Below, in pieces: positions 1-8,370 of a stretch of 64,000 nt of DNA. A program made the translations under genes and the position numbers. Position 1 is the stretch's first letter, and each line of letters starts with the position of its first letter. The notes beneath the pieces are model-generated. The model did no database searches and was not told the DNA's origin. It was given only the letters and a program-made list of their open reading frames with translations. This stretch comes from Variovorax paradoxus (lineage in GTDB: Bacteria > Pseudomonadota > Gammaproteobacteria > Burkholderiales > Burkholderiaceae_C), in NCBI RefSeq assembly GCF_000834655.1, contig NZ_JXQQ01000007.1:1-64000 (forward strand), given 5' to 3'.

Positions 1-251
1 ATGTGGATGTCGTAGGGCCAGCCGTGAAGAAGGATCACCGGCGCGCCGTTGGCCGGGCCGGCTTCGTAGTAGCCCATGCTCAGGCCGTTGACCTCGATGC
101 TCTTGAGCGGCTCCAGACGCCTCGCGCCGCCCGCGGCGGTGCCGGCGGATTGTGCGAAGGCGGGCACGATCGACGTCATCTGGGTGGCGGCCACGCCGAG
201 CGCGGCCTTGGCGAGGAAAGAGCGGCGAAGCAAGAGGGAGCAAGCGGTCAT
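1..251 (-). CDS. Alpha/beta hydrolase, Tat-exported, N-terminal part only
   Basis: Only about 83 codons are inside the window; the gene runs off the left edge. The protein opens with a twin-arginine signal (RRSFLAK followed by a hydrophobic stretch and a probable cut after AFAQ near residue 34). The mature part begins with SIEVNGLSMGYYEAG and reaches VILLHGWPYD, the HGW oxyanion-hole motif of epoxide hydrolase and haloalkane dehalogenase-like alpha/beta hydrolases. The nucleophile, acid and histidine lie outside the window, so the substrate cannot be named. The Tat signal implies a folded periplasmic enzyme. The start is the ATG directly before the signal peptide. Confidence 0.8.
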   Translation of the reverse strand, partial: MTACSLLLRRSFLAKAALGVAATQMTSIVPAFAQSAGTAAGGARRLEPLKSIEVNGLSMGYYEAGPANGAPVILLHGWPYDIH

Positions 252-535
252 CGGGATCTCCTGGAATCTGAAGGTAGGGGTTGTGGCACTGCGCACGCGG
301 CGGTCGGCCTGGTCGGCGTGCGCCTTGCGGAGTGGTGAAGCGATTGTTGGAAGGCGAAATGCTCGGGCGGGCGGCTTGCGTATGCCTATGTATCCGGGCT
401 GCATTCGCCAACAATAAATTTCAATTGCGGTCAGTCGCCGCGCGGGTCGTGGGCGGGACAGGCGCGTATCGCGCCCCTTGCAGCAGTCGGCCCGTTCAAG
501 CGCACACGCCTTTTTCCTGTGTGCGCTGCGTTCGT

Positions 536-1141
536 TCAGCGTGCGAGCCGCGTGAACACGTAGTCGTGGTTCTTCACCAGCGCCTGGTGGCACGCAAAGC
601 ATGTCTGGTGCTGCGCCAGGTCGGCGGGCTTGCCGTTGACGAACCGGCCGAAGCCCCAGCCGCCGGTGGCGGCGTATTTCTTCGAGTCCTTCACCATGAT
701 CTGCACCGTGGTGGCCGCGCCCGGAATCGACGCAGGCGCGAACTCCGGCGACTGCACATGCTTCCACGCCAGCTTGGCCAGCACGGTGCCATCGGGGAAC
801 GGCAGCGTTCCTTTGTCGTAGGCCTCGATCGCCTTGGTGTTGCCGAGCACGACCCGCAACTCGTTCAGCGGCTCCGCCTCGATGGCCGGAGCGATGAGCT
901 GCCATTGCCGGTAGCCCTTGGGAAGGGTGACGCCATAGATCGGTGATGCGTCCGATGCCTTGGCGAGGGCGCTGGTTTCCTCGGCGATGCTCGGCGCCAT
1001 CGCGAAGATGCCGGAGGCAGCCGCGAGCGCGAAGAGGCCGAGACCGGCGAGCTTTGCCGCAACGGCCTTGGAGGAACTGAGGAGCGAACAATCCTTTGCG
1101 GCGTCCGTGCTGGACGCCTGCTGCGTGTCGAGTCGGTTCAT
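536..1141 (-). CDS. Cytochrome P460 family protein
   Basis: The 201-residue protein has one hydrophobic segment at about residues 31-50 (signal anchor), then a globular domain with P460-family features (YGVTLPKGYRQWQLI, an internal TLPFPDGTVLAKLAWK stretch and VMVKDSKKYAATGGWGFGRF-like core). It ends in a CFACH haem c site at residues 181-185. P460 cytochromes bind a modified c-type haem and act on small nitrogen compounds or in periplasmic electron transfer; which applies here is not visible. It stands alone, with 284 bp to the hydrolase start and no obvious operon partner. The family call is firm, the physiological role is not. Confidence 0.8.
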   Translation of the reverse strand: MNRLDTQQASSTDAAKDCSLLSSSKAVAAKLAGLGLFALAAASGIFAMAPSIAEETSALAKASDASPIYGVTLPKGYRQWQLIAPAIEAEPLNELRVVLGNTKAIEAYDKGTLPFPDGTVLAKLAWKHVQSPEFAPASIPGAATTVQIMVKDSKKYAATGGWGFGRFVNGKPADLAQHQTCFACHQALVKNHDYVFTRLAR

Positions 1142-1304
1142 GGGATGGGCGATTCGGATGGAGGAATGAAATGCCGCGGAAGGGAGGGCCCGCGACGCCT
1201 GGGCGTGCGGATTCTTCGGCGGCTTTCGCCTCTTTCGGTCTCGGCGCGTATGCGCATGTATCGCGCTGGGCCGGGCAACACACTACGTTGCACCGACCGA
1301 AGCC

Positions 1305-2072
1305 TCAGCGTGGCGCTGGAGGCCTTTTCAATCCCCGTTCGACCACCGAAACCCGCGCGCCAAGCGCCTCGTAGTGGCGCACCAGGTAGTTCTTCGCCTC
1401 CACGCTGATGTTGTCGACCAGCAGCGGCAAGGGCAGCTGGTGCTTGAGCTTCAGGAGGCTCGCGCCCGCCAGGTGCTTGTAGTCCCGATGCGCCTTGAGT
1501 GCCGTCAGCACCTGCAGCGGCTGCGCGCCCAGGTCCGTCAGATGCGCCGTGTAGAAAAGTGCCGTCGAAGGAGCGTCGTCCGGTGGCTCAGGTGCCTCGA
1601 CCTCGATGCGCTCCATCAGCATCCGAAGATTCGGGTACAGCGGCTGCGGCGACCAGCGGCCGCTCCCGTGCCAGTCCCAGAGCACCGGCACTTCGGGCTG
1701 GCTGATGTCGCCGATCAACGGATCGCCATCTGCGTTTTGCAGCACCACCCAATGCGGCTGCCAGTGGCCCGTGTCCACGGCATCGCTCCACACCAGATGA
1801 TCTGGCGTACTCGCGGCTTGGTCCAGGATAAAACGGTAGCCTTCCATTTCCGCCAGGAGGCCAGGCACATCGACAGCGCCCGAGCCGGTGAGGCCGCCAC
1901 GCCAACCTTCGCGCCAGTCCGGCTCGTCCAGCACGAGCGACTGTGTACCCATGCTGCGGCACCAGTCGAACCAGTCCTGGATCGGCGGGGGCAAAGGTGG
2001 GAGGGAAAACCGGGCTGCGAGAGAGGCCTGGATGGCTGCGCGGCTGGGCCAGTTGTCGCGTGTCAGTGGCAT
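1305..2072 (-). CDS. SMI1/KNR4 (SUKH) family protein
   Basis: The 255-residue soluble protein has the SUKH layout: an N-terminal helical part with LPPPIQDWFDWCRSMG, then DHLVWSDAV and the strand-rich core around HWVVLQNADGDPLIGDIS, where a desired-state residue pattern of the fold is seen. SUKH proteins are often immunity proteins of contact-dependent or polymorphic toxins, but many are orphan housekeeping proteins. No toxin gene is adjacent. It is separated from the fimbrial operon by 107 bp and may be its own transcript. Family assignment rests on motif resemblance only. Confidence 0.6.
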   Translation of the reverse strand: MPLTRDNWPSRAAIQASLAARFSLPPLPPPIQDWFDWCRSMGTQSLVLDEPDWREGWRGGLTGSGAVDVPGLLAEMEGYRFILDQAASTPDHLVWSDAVDTGHWQPHWVVLQNADGDPLIGDISQPEVPVLWDWHGSGRWSPQPLYPNLRMLMERIEVEAPEPPDDAPSTALFYTAHLTDLGAQPLQVLTALKAHRDYKHLAGASLLKLKHQLPLPLLVDNISVEAKNYLVRHYEALGARVSVVERGLKRPPAPR

Positions 2073-2179
2073 TGGATTTCAGAGGGTATCTGCAGCGTGC
2101 CTGCAGCGTGCTTGCGGTATCGGCGGGATGTTGCCATAGGGGAGCGCCCAGTAACGCCGCATCTCGTTCTGGTCGCACG

Positions 2180-2698
2180 TCAATAGGTCACCGTCACCGT
2201 GATGGTGTTGCTGTAGCTGCCCGGTGCAACGTACTGCCCGACCGGAATGCGCCCATACACGGTGTAGTTGCGCGACACCGAAGTGCCACCGACCGATGCG
2301 AGCGCGCTGTAGCTGTCGGTGACCGTTGCGGCGCCCCACACCGCGGTACGCGCGTTCGTGGTGTAGAGGTTGTAGCCCAGCGGCGTGCTGCCCGGGCCTG
2401 TCAGCTGCCGGTTGGCGATGCTGCCGCCCGTGCCTGCGCTCAGGCCGATCGAATAGGACAGGGTCACCAGGATCCCCAGTCCGGTGACTGTGCCGACGAC
2501 GGTGATGGTCGTGGTGTTGTCCTTGGGCGTGAGGCTGGCCGGGTCGTAGTTGCCGAACGCGAGCGGCAGCGGCACGGAGACCGTCGCGCTGCAGCTGAAC
2601 AGGCCCACGCCCGTGCACGCGGCGCGCGCATCGTGCGCCACCATCAGGCCGGCCAGCCCGAGGGACAGCGCCCACGCGCTGCGTGCGGTGAGCTTCAT
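2180..2698 (-). CDS. Spore coat U domain fimbrial subunit, distal gene
   Basis: This 172-residue protein has a signal peptide ending at DARA (about residue 26) followed by a spore coat U (SCPU) domain. The characteristic block LAFGNYDPASLTP lies near residues 40-52, with VYGRIPVGQYVAPGSYSNT near the C terminus and a terminal TITVTVTY strand that would serve in donor-strand exchange. SCPU proteins are structural or tip subunits of archaic (sigma, Csu-like) chaperone-usher pili. Its ATG overlaps the usher stop codon (ATGA), so it is translationally coupled and last in the operon. Its position after the usher suggests a tip adhesin, which is inference. Confidence 0.85.
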   Translation of the reverse strand: MKLTARSAWALSLGLAGLMVAHDARAACTGVGLFSCSATVSVPLPLAFGNYDPASLTPKDNTTTITVVGTVTGLGILVTLSYSIGLSAGTGGSIANRQLTGPGSTPLGYNLYTTNARTAVWGAATVTDSYSALASVGGTSVSRNYTVYGRIPVGQYVAPGSYSNTITVTVTY

Positions 2699-5043
2699 GG
2701 CACCGGCGATGGAACGGGCTGGCATCGGTACGGGCCCAGGGAGGGCAGTGCGCCGGAGCGGTCGATCTCGCCGAGCGTGAAGCGGCAGTGCCCCTTTGTC
2801 CAACGGGCCTCGAAGCTTTCGCGGGACTGCGGGTCGTCGATGGAAAGCTGGCCGTTGAAGCCCGAGACCAGCGAGGTGCCCCGCGCCGGTCGCAGCACGT
2901 CGATGCCCGCCGGGAGCGGGCTGCCGTCGGGCAAGAGCACGGTCGTGCTCGCGAGCGTCCCGCGCGAGATGTCGAAGCTGGCCGCGGCCACGCCCTTGTA
3001 GCGCGGCACCACGCGCATCACGTCGCTGCGCACCTGCGCCTCGATCGGCAGGTCGCCGTTGTCGATGCTGATGTGGTTGGGCTCGTAGGCGCGCAACCCG
3101 GAGACGACGGCGCGGCCCTGGCTGTCGGTGGTGGTCCAGGGCAGGTTCTCGCGGTAGACCTTCACGCCCGGGGCGCCGGGCACCGTCACCAGTGCGAACG
3201 CGTCGTCGGACTGGCGGGTGGCGAAGGTCATGCCGCCGGCGTAGCCCACGGCACCGCTCGCGCGCACGCGAAGCGCGTTCTGGCCCTGCGCGCGCGCCGC
3301 CTCGGCCGAGAGCAGGCCGTAGCGGCCGCGGTAGTTGACGCCGGCTTCGGTGCGCGCGTTGTCTCCATCGGCGGCGCGCAGCCGGTAGCCCCAGCCGGTG
3401 TCGCTGGGCGGCTGCTGGCTCAGCTCGGCGACGGCCGAATGCCTGCCGGGGTTTTGCTGCTGCACCGAGAGCGATGCGTTGCGGCCTTCGCCCAGGGCGA
3501 AGCTGAGGCTGACACCCACCGATGTCGTCGGTCGCCTGCCGTCCTGTCGCGTGCGGGCCAGGTAGGTTCCGAGCCAGGCGCTGCCGCCCACAGCGATCGA
3601 CCAGCTCGCCGTGGTCACGGCCACGCGTTCGCCGGTGTTGTAGTGCAGCCGGGTGTGGCTGGCCCCCAGCGTGCCGTAGCGGCCCAGCGAGCGGCCTGCG
3701 AACAGCTGGCTCTGGGCGTCGACGTGCACGGGGCTGTCCTGCCAGGCGATCTGCGTGAAGCCGCGGCTCGCCACCTGCCGGCTGGCCGAGAAATTCCATT
3801 CGTCGCTGGTGCGCGTGTAGGCGGCGCGCCATAGCCGGCCGCTTGCGCCATCGCGGCTGCGGCTGGCGGCGCCATGCAACGCGAATTCGCCCACCGTGCC
3901 CCAGACCCAGGTGAGGCCCGCGCCTGCCGTCTGGCTGCGTGCGCCGGCTTCGCCGCGCACCTCGACGGTGGCGCTGTCGCTCAGGCCGCGTCGCCAGCTG
4001 CCGGCCACGAAGGGCGGGCCGTAGTCGAAGCTGCGTTCGCCGTAGCGAAGGCGGGTCCATCCGGCTTCCAACGAGTAGTCGGAGAGCCCCGCGCGCAGCA
4101 GGTTCGAACTCACGTAGTAGGGCGTGGTCACGGTGCGTTGCACGCCCAAGGCATCGGTGACCGCAAAGCGCATCTCGCCGGCGCCCGTGAGCACCGGCAC
4201 GTCGGTGATCGCGAACGGCCCGGCATCGACGCGGCGCTGGTAGCGCAGCGTGTCGTTCACGTACACCTCGACCGCCGAGGGCACGGCCGCACCGCCGCTC
4301 AGCGTCGGCATCGGGTAGCTGATGTAGCCCGGCTGCAGGCCGAAGCGCGTGCCGAACTGCACCCCGCCGAAGCGAAAGGGCGTGGACCACGCCGATGCCT
4401 GCGTGATCGCATCGCCGACCGTGAGGCGGGTCAGGCGGTCGGGGTCGTCGCGGCGGAAATAGCTCTCCAGCCGCGTGGCACCGTGTCCGCCGAACGCGGA
4501 GCGCCCGGCGACGAAGCCCGTGCCGGCGAGCCCCCACTCGCCTGAAGTCGCCGCATCGAAGTACCCCGAGGCGCGCGTGCCGTCGCGGTCGTGCTGCAGC
4601 ACGAGGTCGTAGTTGAGGAAGGCGCCGAAGGCCGAAGCCGACAACGGCGGCCGGTCGCTGGCGGGCCGCTGTGCCTGCACGGTGCCGGGCGTGAACGCAT
4701 CGGCAGGCACCGTCAGCGCCACGCTCTGCGCGCTCTCGTCGAACTGCAGCCGTGCGCCCGGCAATGCGCGCAGGTCGTAGTAGTTGGTGTCGCCGCGCCG
4801 CAGCGCCGGCGTGTCAGGCCGCACGAGGCGCCAGGCGGCGAGGTCGGCTTCGGCGGCCAGCAGTTGCGCGCCGCGCCGAAGCAGAGGGCGCGGCGCCTGC
4901 TGCGCCTGCCCGTTGATGTGCACGTCGAGGATCGCCGGCTGTGCATCGTCGGCGGCCTCGGGCGGCTCGGCCTGTGCGCAGGCAACGCGCATCGCCAGCC
5001 AGCCGCAGCACGCCCAGGCGCTAGCGCGACGCGGCAGGCGCAC
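2695..5043 (-). CDS. Fimbrial outer membrane usher protein
   Basis: The usher forms the outer membrane pore that takes chaperone-subunit complexes and polymerises the pilus. I chose a GTG start that gives a signal peptide (RLPRR, then a hydrophobic core, then ACAQA) and 782 residues, normal for an archaic-type usher. An ATG 17 codons in would cut away the signal core. Longer in-frame readings run through the whole chaperone gene and have no usher homology. Visible usher blocks are ILDVHINGQ at the N-terminal domain, the YYDLRALPGARL plug-proximal region, the barrel section with SYPMPTLSGGAAVPSAVEVYVNDTLRY-type text, and C-terminal GLRAYEPNHISID. It overlaps the chaperone end by 23 bp. Confidence 0.88.
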   Translation of the reverse strand: MRLPRRASAWACCGWLAMRVACAQAEPPEAADDAQPAILDVHINGQAQQAPRPLLRRGAQLLAAEADLAAWRLVRPDTPALRRGDTNYYDLRALPGARLQFDESAQSVALTVPADAFTPGTVQAQRPASDRPPLSASAFGAFLNYDLVLQHDRDGTRASGYFDAATSGEWGLAGTGFVAGRSAFGGHGATRLESYFRRDDPDRLTRLTVGDAITQASAWSTPFRFGGVQFGTRFGLQPGYISYPMPTLSGGAAVPSAVEVYVNDTLRYQRRVDAGPFAITDVPVLTGAGEMRFAVTDALGVQRTVTTPYYVSSNLLRAGLSDYSLEAGWTRLRYGERSFDYGPPFVAGSWRRGLSDSATVEVRGEAGARSQTAGAGLTWVWGTVGEFALHGAASRSRDGASGRLWRAAYTRTSDEWNFSASRQVASRGFTQIAWQDSPVHVDAQSQLFAGRSLGRYGTLGASHTRLHYNTGERVAVTTASWSIAVGGSAWLGTYLARTRQDGRRPTTSVGVSLSFALGEGRNASLSVQQQNPGRHSAVAELSQQPPSDTGWGYRLRAADGDNARTEAGVNYRGRYGLLSAEAARAQGQNALRVRASGAVGYAGGMTFATRQSDDAFALVTVPGAPGVKVYRENLPWTTTDSQGRAVVSGLRAYEPNHISIDNGDLPIEAQVRSDVMRVVPRYKGVAAASFDISRGTLASTTVLLPDGSPLPAGIDVLRPARGTSLVSGFNGQLSIDDPQSRESFEARWTKGHCRFTLGEIDRSGALPSLGPYRCQPVPSPVP

Positions 5044-5797
5044 GGGGCACGAGCACGGTGGCGGTGACGTTGGACAAGGGCTCGGGCGCATCGGTTGTGG
5101 CCTCGATGTGCAGGCGGGCATCGGCAGGCAGCGCAGGGAGCTCCAGCTCGATCCCGGCCGACTGCCCGGCCAGCGCGTAGTGCGAGAGGCTCTTTCGCAG
5201 CAGCTCGCCGCCGCCTTCGCGGCGCACCACCAGCTGCGTGACCTGGATGTGCTCGCTGCCCTGGTTGTCGAGCATGAGCCTGTAGCCGCGCCCGCCCGGG
5301 CCGCCCGTGCCGCTCGCCTGCAGGCGCCATTGCAGCGACTGCCGCAACTGCAGCGGCGGCACGAAGATCGGCACGCCGATGCGCAGCAGCGTCTGCAGCT
5401 TCGCACCGCCGGTGCCGTCGGTCGCAAGGACCTGGTCGCGCGGCAGCTGGCGCAGGAAGACGCGGTAGCTGCGCTCCCCGGCCTCGGCCGGCACCTGCAG
5501 GCCCAGCCGCACGATCTGCCGCCCGCCCGGTGGCAGCCTGAAGATGCCGGGGTTGACCAGCACTTCGCGCGTGGGTCGATAGACATCGCGCCCGTCCTCC
5601 TGCGACCAGGCCAGCACCTCGGCCTGCACCGCGACTTCGTGTGCTTCGTCGCTGTTGCCCATGGTGAGCGAGGCGACCGGGCGCTCGGGTGTCAGCACGA
5701 TGCGCAGCGGCGCCACGCTCAGGCTGGCGGCCGACGCGCCGGTGGGCCACAGCATGCAGGGCAGCAGGGCGGACGACAGCAGGAAGATGCGGCGCAT
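5021..5797 (-). CDS. Periplasmic fimbrial chaperone (PapD-like)
   Basis: The 258-residue protein has a signal peptide (MRRIFLLSSALL to GASA, about 23 residues). The Ig-like chaperone domain shows SVAPLRIVLTPERPVASLTMGNS (first strand), EVLVNPGIFRLPPGGRQIVRLGL with the conserved alternating hydrophobic G1-like region, and YRVFLRQLP. It would bind SCPU subunits in the periplasm and lend a strand until they reach the usher. A TTG 11 codons upstream is possible but the ATG gives the compact signal peptide. It follows the first subunit gene closely and overlaps the usher gene, so all four genes form one operon. Confidence 0.88.
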   Translation of the reverse strand: MRRIFLLSSALLPCMLWPTGASAASLSVAPLRIVLTPERPVASLTMGNSDEAHEVAVQAEVLAWSQEDGRDVYRPTREVLVNPGIFRLPPGGRQIVRLGLQVPAEAGERSYRVFLRQLPRDQVLATDGTGGAKLQTLLRIGVPIFVPPLQLRQSLQWRLQASGTGGPGGRGYRLMLDNQGSEHIQVTQLVVRREGGGELLRKSLSHYALAGQSAGIELELPALPADARLHIEATTDAPEPLSNVTATVLVPRAPAASR

Positions 5798-5837
5798 GCC
5801 GCGGGTGACTGCGATCAATCTGCGGTGCAATCTGCGG

Positions 5838-6380
5838 TCAGTACGTCAGCGTGAGCGTGATGGTGTCGGCGTAGTCGGTTGCCGCAGCGGCGGTGTACTG
5901 CGCCGTGGGAATCTGTCCGTAGACGGTCTGTGTCTGCGGCAGCCCCGTGCCGGTGTAGCCGGTGGCGGAGGTGCTGTTGTCCCAGTTCGTCGTGTGCGTG
6001 CTTTCCTTGAAGAGGCCGTACGAGAGCTTGTTGTTGCCGGCGGCCGCCGTGGGGCTGGTCATGGCGCGCGTGGTCACCGTCGCGCCCGCGCTGGTGCCCG
6101 CGTTCAGGCCGAGGGAGTAGGGCGTGCCGAACGTGCAGGTCACGCTGAAGGTGGTGGTGCCGCTCAGCGCGGTGGCGGCTGCGGGGTCGTAGTTTCCGAA
6201 GGCCAGCGTGGCGGGCGTCGTCATCAGGCAGGCCTTGAGCACCGTGGCAGTCACCTGGAAGGTGGTGGTCGCGGTGACCGCATGGGCCGGCTGAATGAGT
6301 GCCAACGGAGCGAGCAGCGCGCTGGCAGGCAACACGATGCGGCCTGCGGCAAGAAGAAGGGAGCGGAGCGAGTCGTGCAT
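5838..6380 (-). CDS. Spore coat U domain fimbrial subunit, first gene
   Basis: The 180-residue protein begins with a signal peptide (to QPAHA, about residue 34) and is a single SCPU domain: TTFQVTATVLKACLMTTPATLAFG, then NYDPAAATALSGTTTFSVTCTFG, and a C-terminal DTITLTLTY strand. The two cysteines in the first half fit the conserved disulfide. As the promoter-proximal subunit of the operon it is the likely major pilin; the gene at the far end encodes a second, different SCPU protein. The operon order is subunit, chaperone, usher, subunit. The operon promoter must lie in the region upstream shared with the divergent NHL lipoprotein gene. Confidence 0.87.
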   Translation of the reverse strand: MHDSLRSLLLAAGRIVLPASALLAPLALIQPAHAVTATTTFQVTATVLKACLMTTPATLAFGNYDPAAATALSGTTTFSVTCTFGTPYSLGLNAGTSAGATVTTRAMTSPTAAAGNNKLSYGLFKESTHTTNWDNSTSATGYTGTGLPQTQTVYGQIPTAQYTAAAATDYADTITLTLTY

Positions 6381-6741
6381 CGGGTTGGACCTTTCATCGG
6401 AAGACAGTCCCCTTTCTAACCACTCTTGCGCCGATGCGAAGCAGAAACATCGCGTGCGTCGGCGAGCCGCGACAGTACCTTTGCCCTCATGTGTCCGAGG
6501 AAGAATGATTAGGGACTACTCCGATCGCCTGAATCGCCCGCATCGGCTGAATCTCGACCAGCGGTGGGTTCGGCGCAGCTCCTGCATCGGCCCGTGCTTG
6601 CGGCCTGGCATGCGGTGCAGTTCCAGCCTGCGCGCTCGATAGCTTGGCTGCTGTCGATTGCTGCTGCCGGGCGTCGGGCAGCGCACCCATACCCAATCTC
6701 AGGGATAGGCAAGCAACTTCTGCTTCTATAAATTGCCGACG
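6381..6741. other. Intergenic region between divergent fimbrial and NHL genes
   Basis: This holds no convincing gene. It should contain the fimbrial operon promoter (leftward). Near its right end, a TATAAA box at about 6727-6732 reads rightward, just before a strong hairpin terminator. Candidate small reading frames here have no ribosome binding sites and atypical composition, so I did not call them. Confidence 0.4.
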
Positions 6742-6783
6742 AGAAACCTCTCGGGCTTTCGTGCCCGGGAGGTTTCTTTTTTT
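6742..6783 (+). terminator. Rho-independent terminator or leader attenuator hairpin
   Basis: A 14-base arm, GAAACCTC-T-CGGGC, pairs with GCCCG-G-GAGGTTTC across a loop of about 6 bases, and is followed by a run of T with one interruption. The T run exists only for rightward transcription. No gene lies upstream on this strand, and the NHL lipoprotein gene begins 33 bases downstream, so this either ends a short RNA started at the TATAAA box or attenuates the lipoprotein transcript. Confidence 0.7.
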
Positions 6784-6816
6784 GCGCATCAATAACTTCA
6801 ACGAGGGCAGAGGATC

Positions 6817-8214
6817 ATGCTGAGACAAATGAATTTCTACGGGCGCCGCGGCGCCGTGGCGGCGGCGATTGCGTTGCTGGCTTCCTGTGGCGGTGGAGGA
6901 GGCGGCAATGGGAGCGGCTTCTTCCCGATCACCGGCCCGGCCCCGGCGCCGACGCAACCCGAGGTGACCCCGGTCATCGCCCGGCACACCGTCAGCGGCA
7001 CGGTGACCGGCCTGGTCGGCAGCCTGGTGTTGCAGAGCAACGCGGGTGACGACCTCACCCTGACGGCGGATGGCAAGTTCACCTTTGCGACCGCGATTGC
7101 CGAAGGCTCTGCCTTCGCAGTGAGCGTGCGCACCCAGCCCTTCTGGCAGTTCTGCGTCGTGACCAAGGGCATCGGCACCGTCACCGCCGATGTGGCCGAC
7201 GTGGCCGTGAGCTGCTCGGCAGCCGTGGCAGAGGTATCGACGCTCGCCGGGTCCGGCGCATTCGGCGCACTCGACGGCAACGGCACCGCGGCGACATTCG
7301 CCGACCCCTACGGCATCGTCGTCGACAAGAACGGCGGGCTGATCGTGTCGGACGTCGGCCGCAACCGCGTGCGCAAGATCACGGCCGACGGCAACGTCAC
7401 GACCTTCGCCGGCAACAACACGACTGCCACGGTCGACGGCAACGGCACGGCCGCCTCGTTCAACAGCCTGACGGCCATCGCCCTTGCGCCCTCGGGCGAT
7501 CTCTACGCGGCGGAATTCATCGGCAACCGCATCCGCAGGATCACCCCGGCGGCCGACGTGACCACGTTCGTGGGCACCGGCGCGGGCGGGTCGGTCGACG
7601 GCAATGCCGCGAGCGCCACGTTCACCGGACCCATCGCGATGACGCTCGACGGTGCGGGCAACATCTACCTGGCCGAACTCAACACCGCGCTCATCCGCAA
7701 GATCACGCCGTCAGGCGACGTGACTACGCTGGCAGGCTCCGGTGGGTTCGGCTTTGCCGACGGCACAGGCGCCGCGGCATCGTTCGCGCGGCCCTACGGC
7801 ATCGCGGCCGACGCCGCGGGCAACCTCTTCGTGGCCGACAGCGACAACAACCGGATCCGCAAGGTGACACCGGCCGGCGTCGTCACGACCTTCGCGGGTT
7901 CGGGCGCAGCAGGTGCCGCGGACGGCGCGGCCGCCATCGCGAGCTTCCAGCGCCCGGGCGGCGTCGCCTTCGACACCGCCGGCAACCTCTATGTGGCCGA
8001 CACCGGCAACAGCATCCTGCGCAAGATCACGCCGCAGGGCGAGGTGTCCACGGTGGCAGGCCAGGCCGGCGCGATGGGCTCGCAGAACGGCATCGGCGCG
8101 GCGGCAAGGTTCAGTGAACCATCCGGCGTGGCGGTCGGCACCGACGGCACCATCTACGTGGCCGATACCCTGGGCAACCGCATCCGCAAGGTTGCACCGG
8201 TCGGCGCGCCCTGA
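6817..8214 (+). CDS. NHL-repeat lipoprotein, six-bladed beta-propeller
   Basis: The 465-residue protein has a lipoprotein signal with lipobox LASC (Cys near residue 24) followed by a Gly-rich linker. Residues about 50-135 look like a small beta domain (TVSGTVTGLVGSLVLQ). The rest is six NHL repeats of about 57 residues, each with a core such as GNLFVADSDNNRIRKVTPAG and a linker of the type TTFAGSG. Six repeats make one complete propeller, a fold used for protein or ligand binding. It is likely anchored in the outer membrane, facing the periplasm or the surface. A ribosome site (GAGG) precedes the ATG. Its partner is unknown. Confidence 0.85.
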   Translation: MLRQMNFYGRRGAVAAAIALLASCGGGGGGNGSGFFPITGPAPAPTQPEVTPVIARHTVSGTVTGLVGSLVLQSNAGDDLTLTADGKFTFATAIAEGSAFAVSVRTQPFWQFCVVTKGIGTVTADVADVAVSCSAAVAEVSTLAGSGAFGALDGNGTAATFADPYGIVVDKNGGLIVSDVGRNRVRKITADGNVTTFAGNNTTATVDGNGTAASFNSLTAIALAPSGDLYAAEFIGNRIRRITPAADVTTFVGTGAGGSVDGNAASATFTGPIAMTLDGAGNIYLAELNTALIRKITPSGDVTTLAGSGGFGFADGTGAAASFARPYGIAADAAGNLFVADSDNNRIRKVTPAGVVTTFAGSGAAGAADGAAAIASFQRPGGVAFDTAGNLYVADTGNSILRKITPQGEVSTVAGQAGAMGSQNGIGAAARFSEPSGVAVGTDGTIYVADTLGNRIRKVAPVGAP

Positions 8215-8370
8215 GCAGCAAGGCCTGCGCCGAAAGCCTGGCTGGAACGCAGCCAGCTGCCGACTTCATCGTCGCGGCGACCTCGTCGCCGATTGCCTTG
8301 CGTCGCGCCAGGGGCGCAAGGCTGCCGGGCTGCCCGCGCGTGCGCACGTGCGCACTCGCGGGCGAACCGC

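Noticed and set aside
5044..5586. Extension of the usher frame to an upstream start
   Set aside because: This would overlay most of the chaperone gene. The GTG at 5043 gives a normal signal peptide and family length.
6487..6987. A minus-strand open frame across the hairpin before the NHL gene
   Set aside because: It covers a terminator and the opposite strand of the lipoprotein signal peptide, with no protein-like features.
8296..8325. GCCTTGCG...CGCAAGGC hairpin after the NHL lipoprotein gene
   Set aside because: It is a plausible stem but has no T run and a loop of about 12 bases, so I cannot support it as a terminator.
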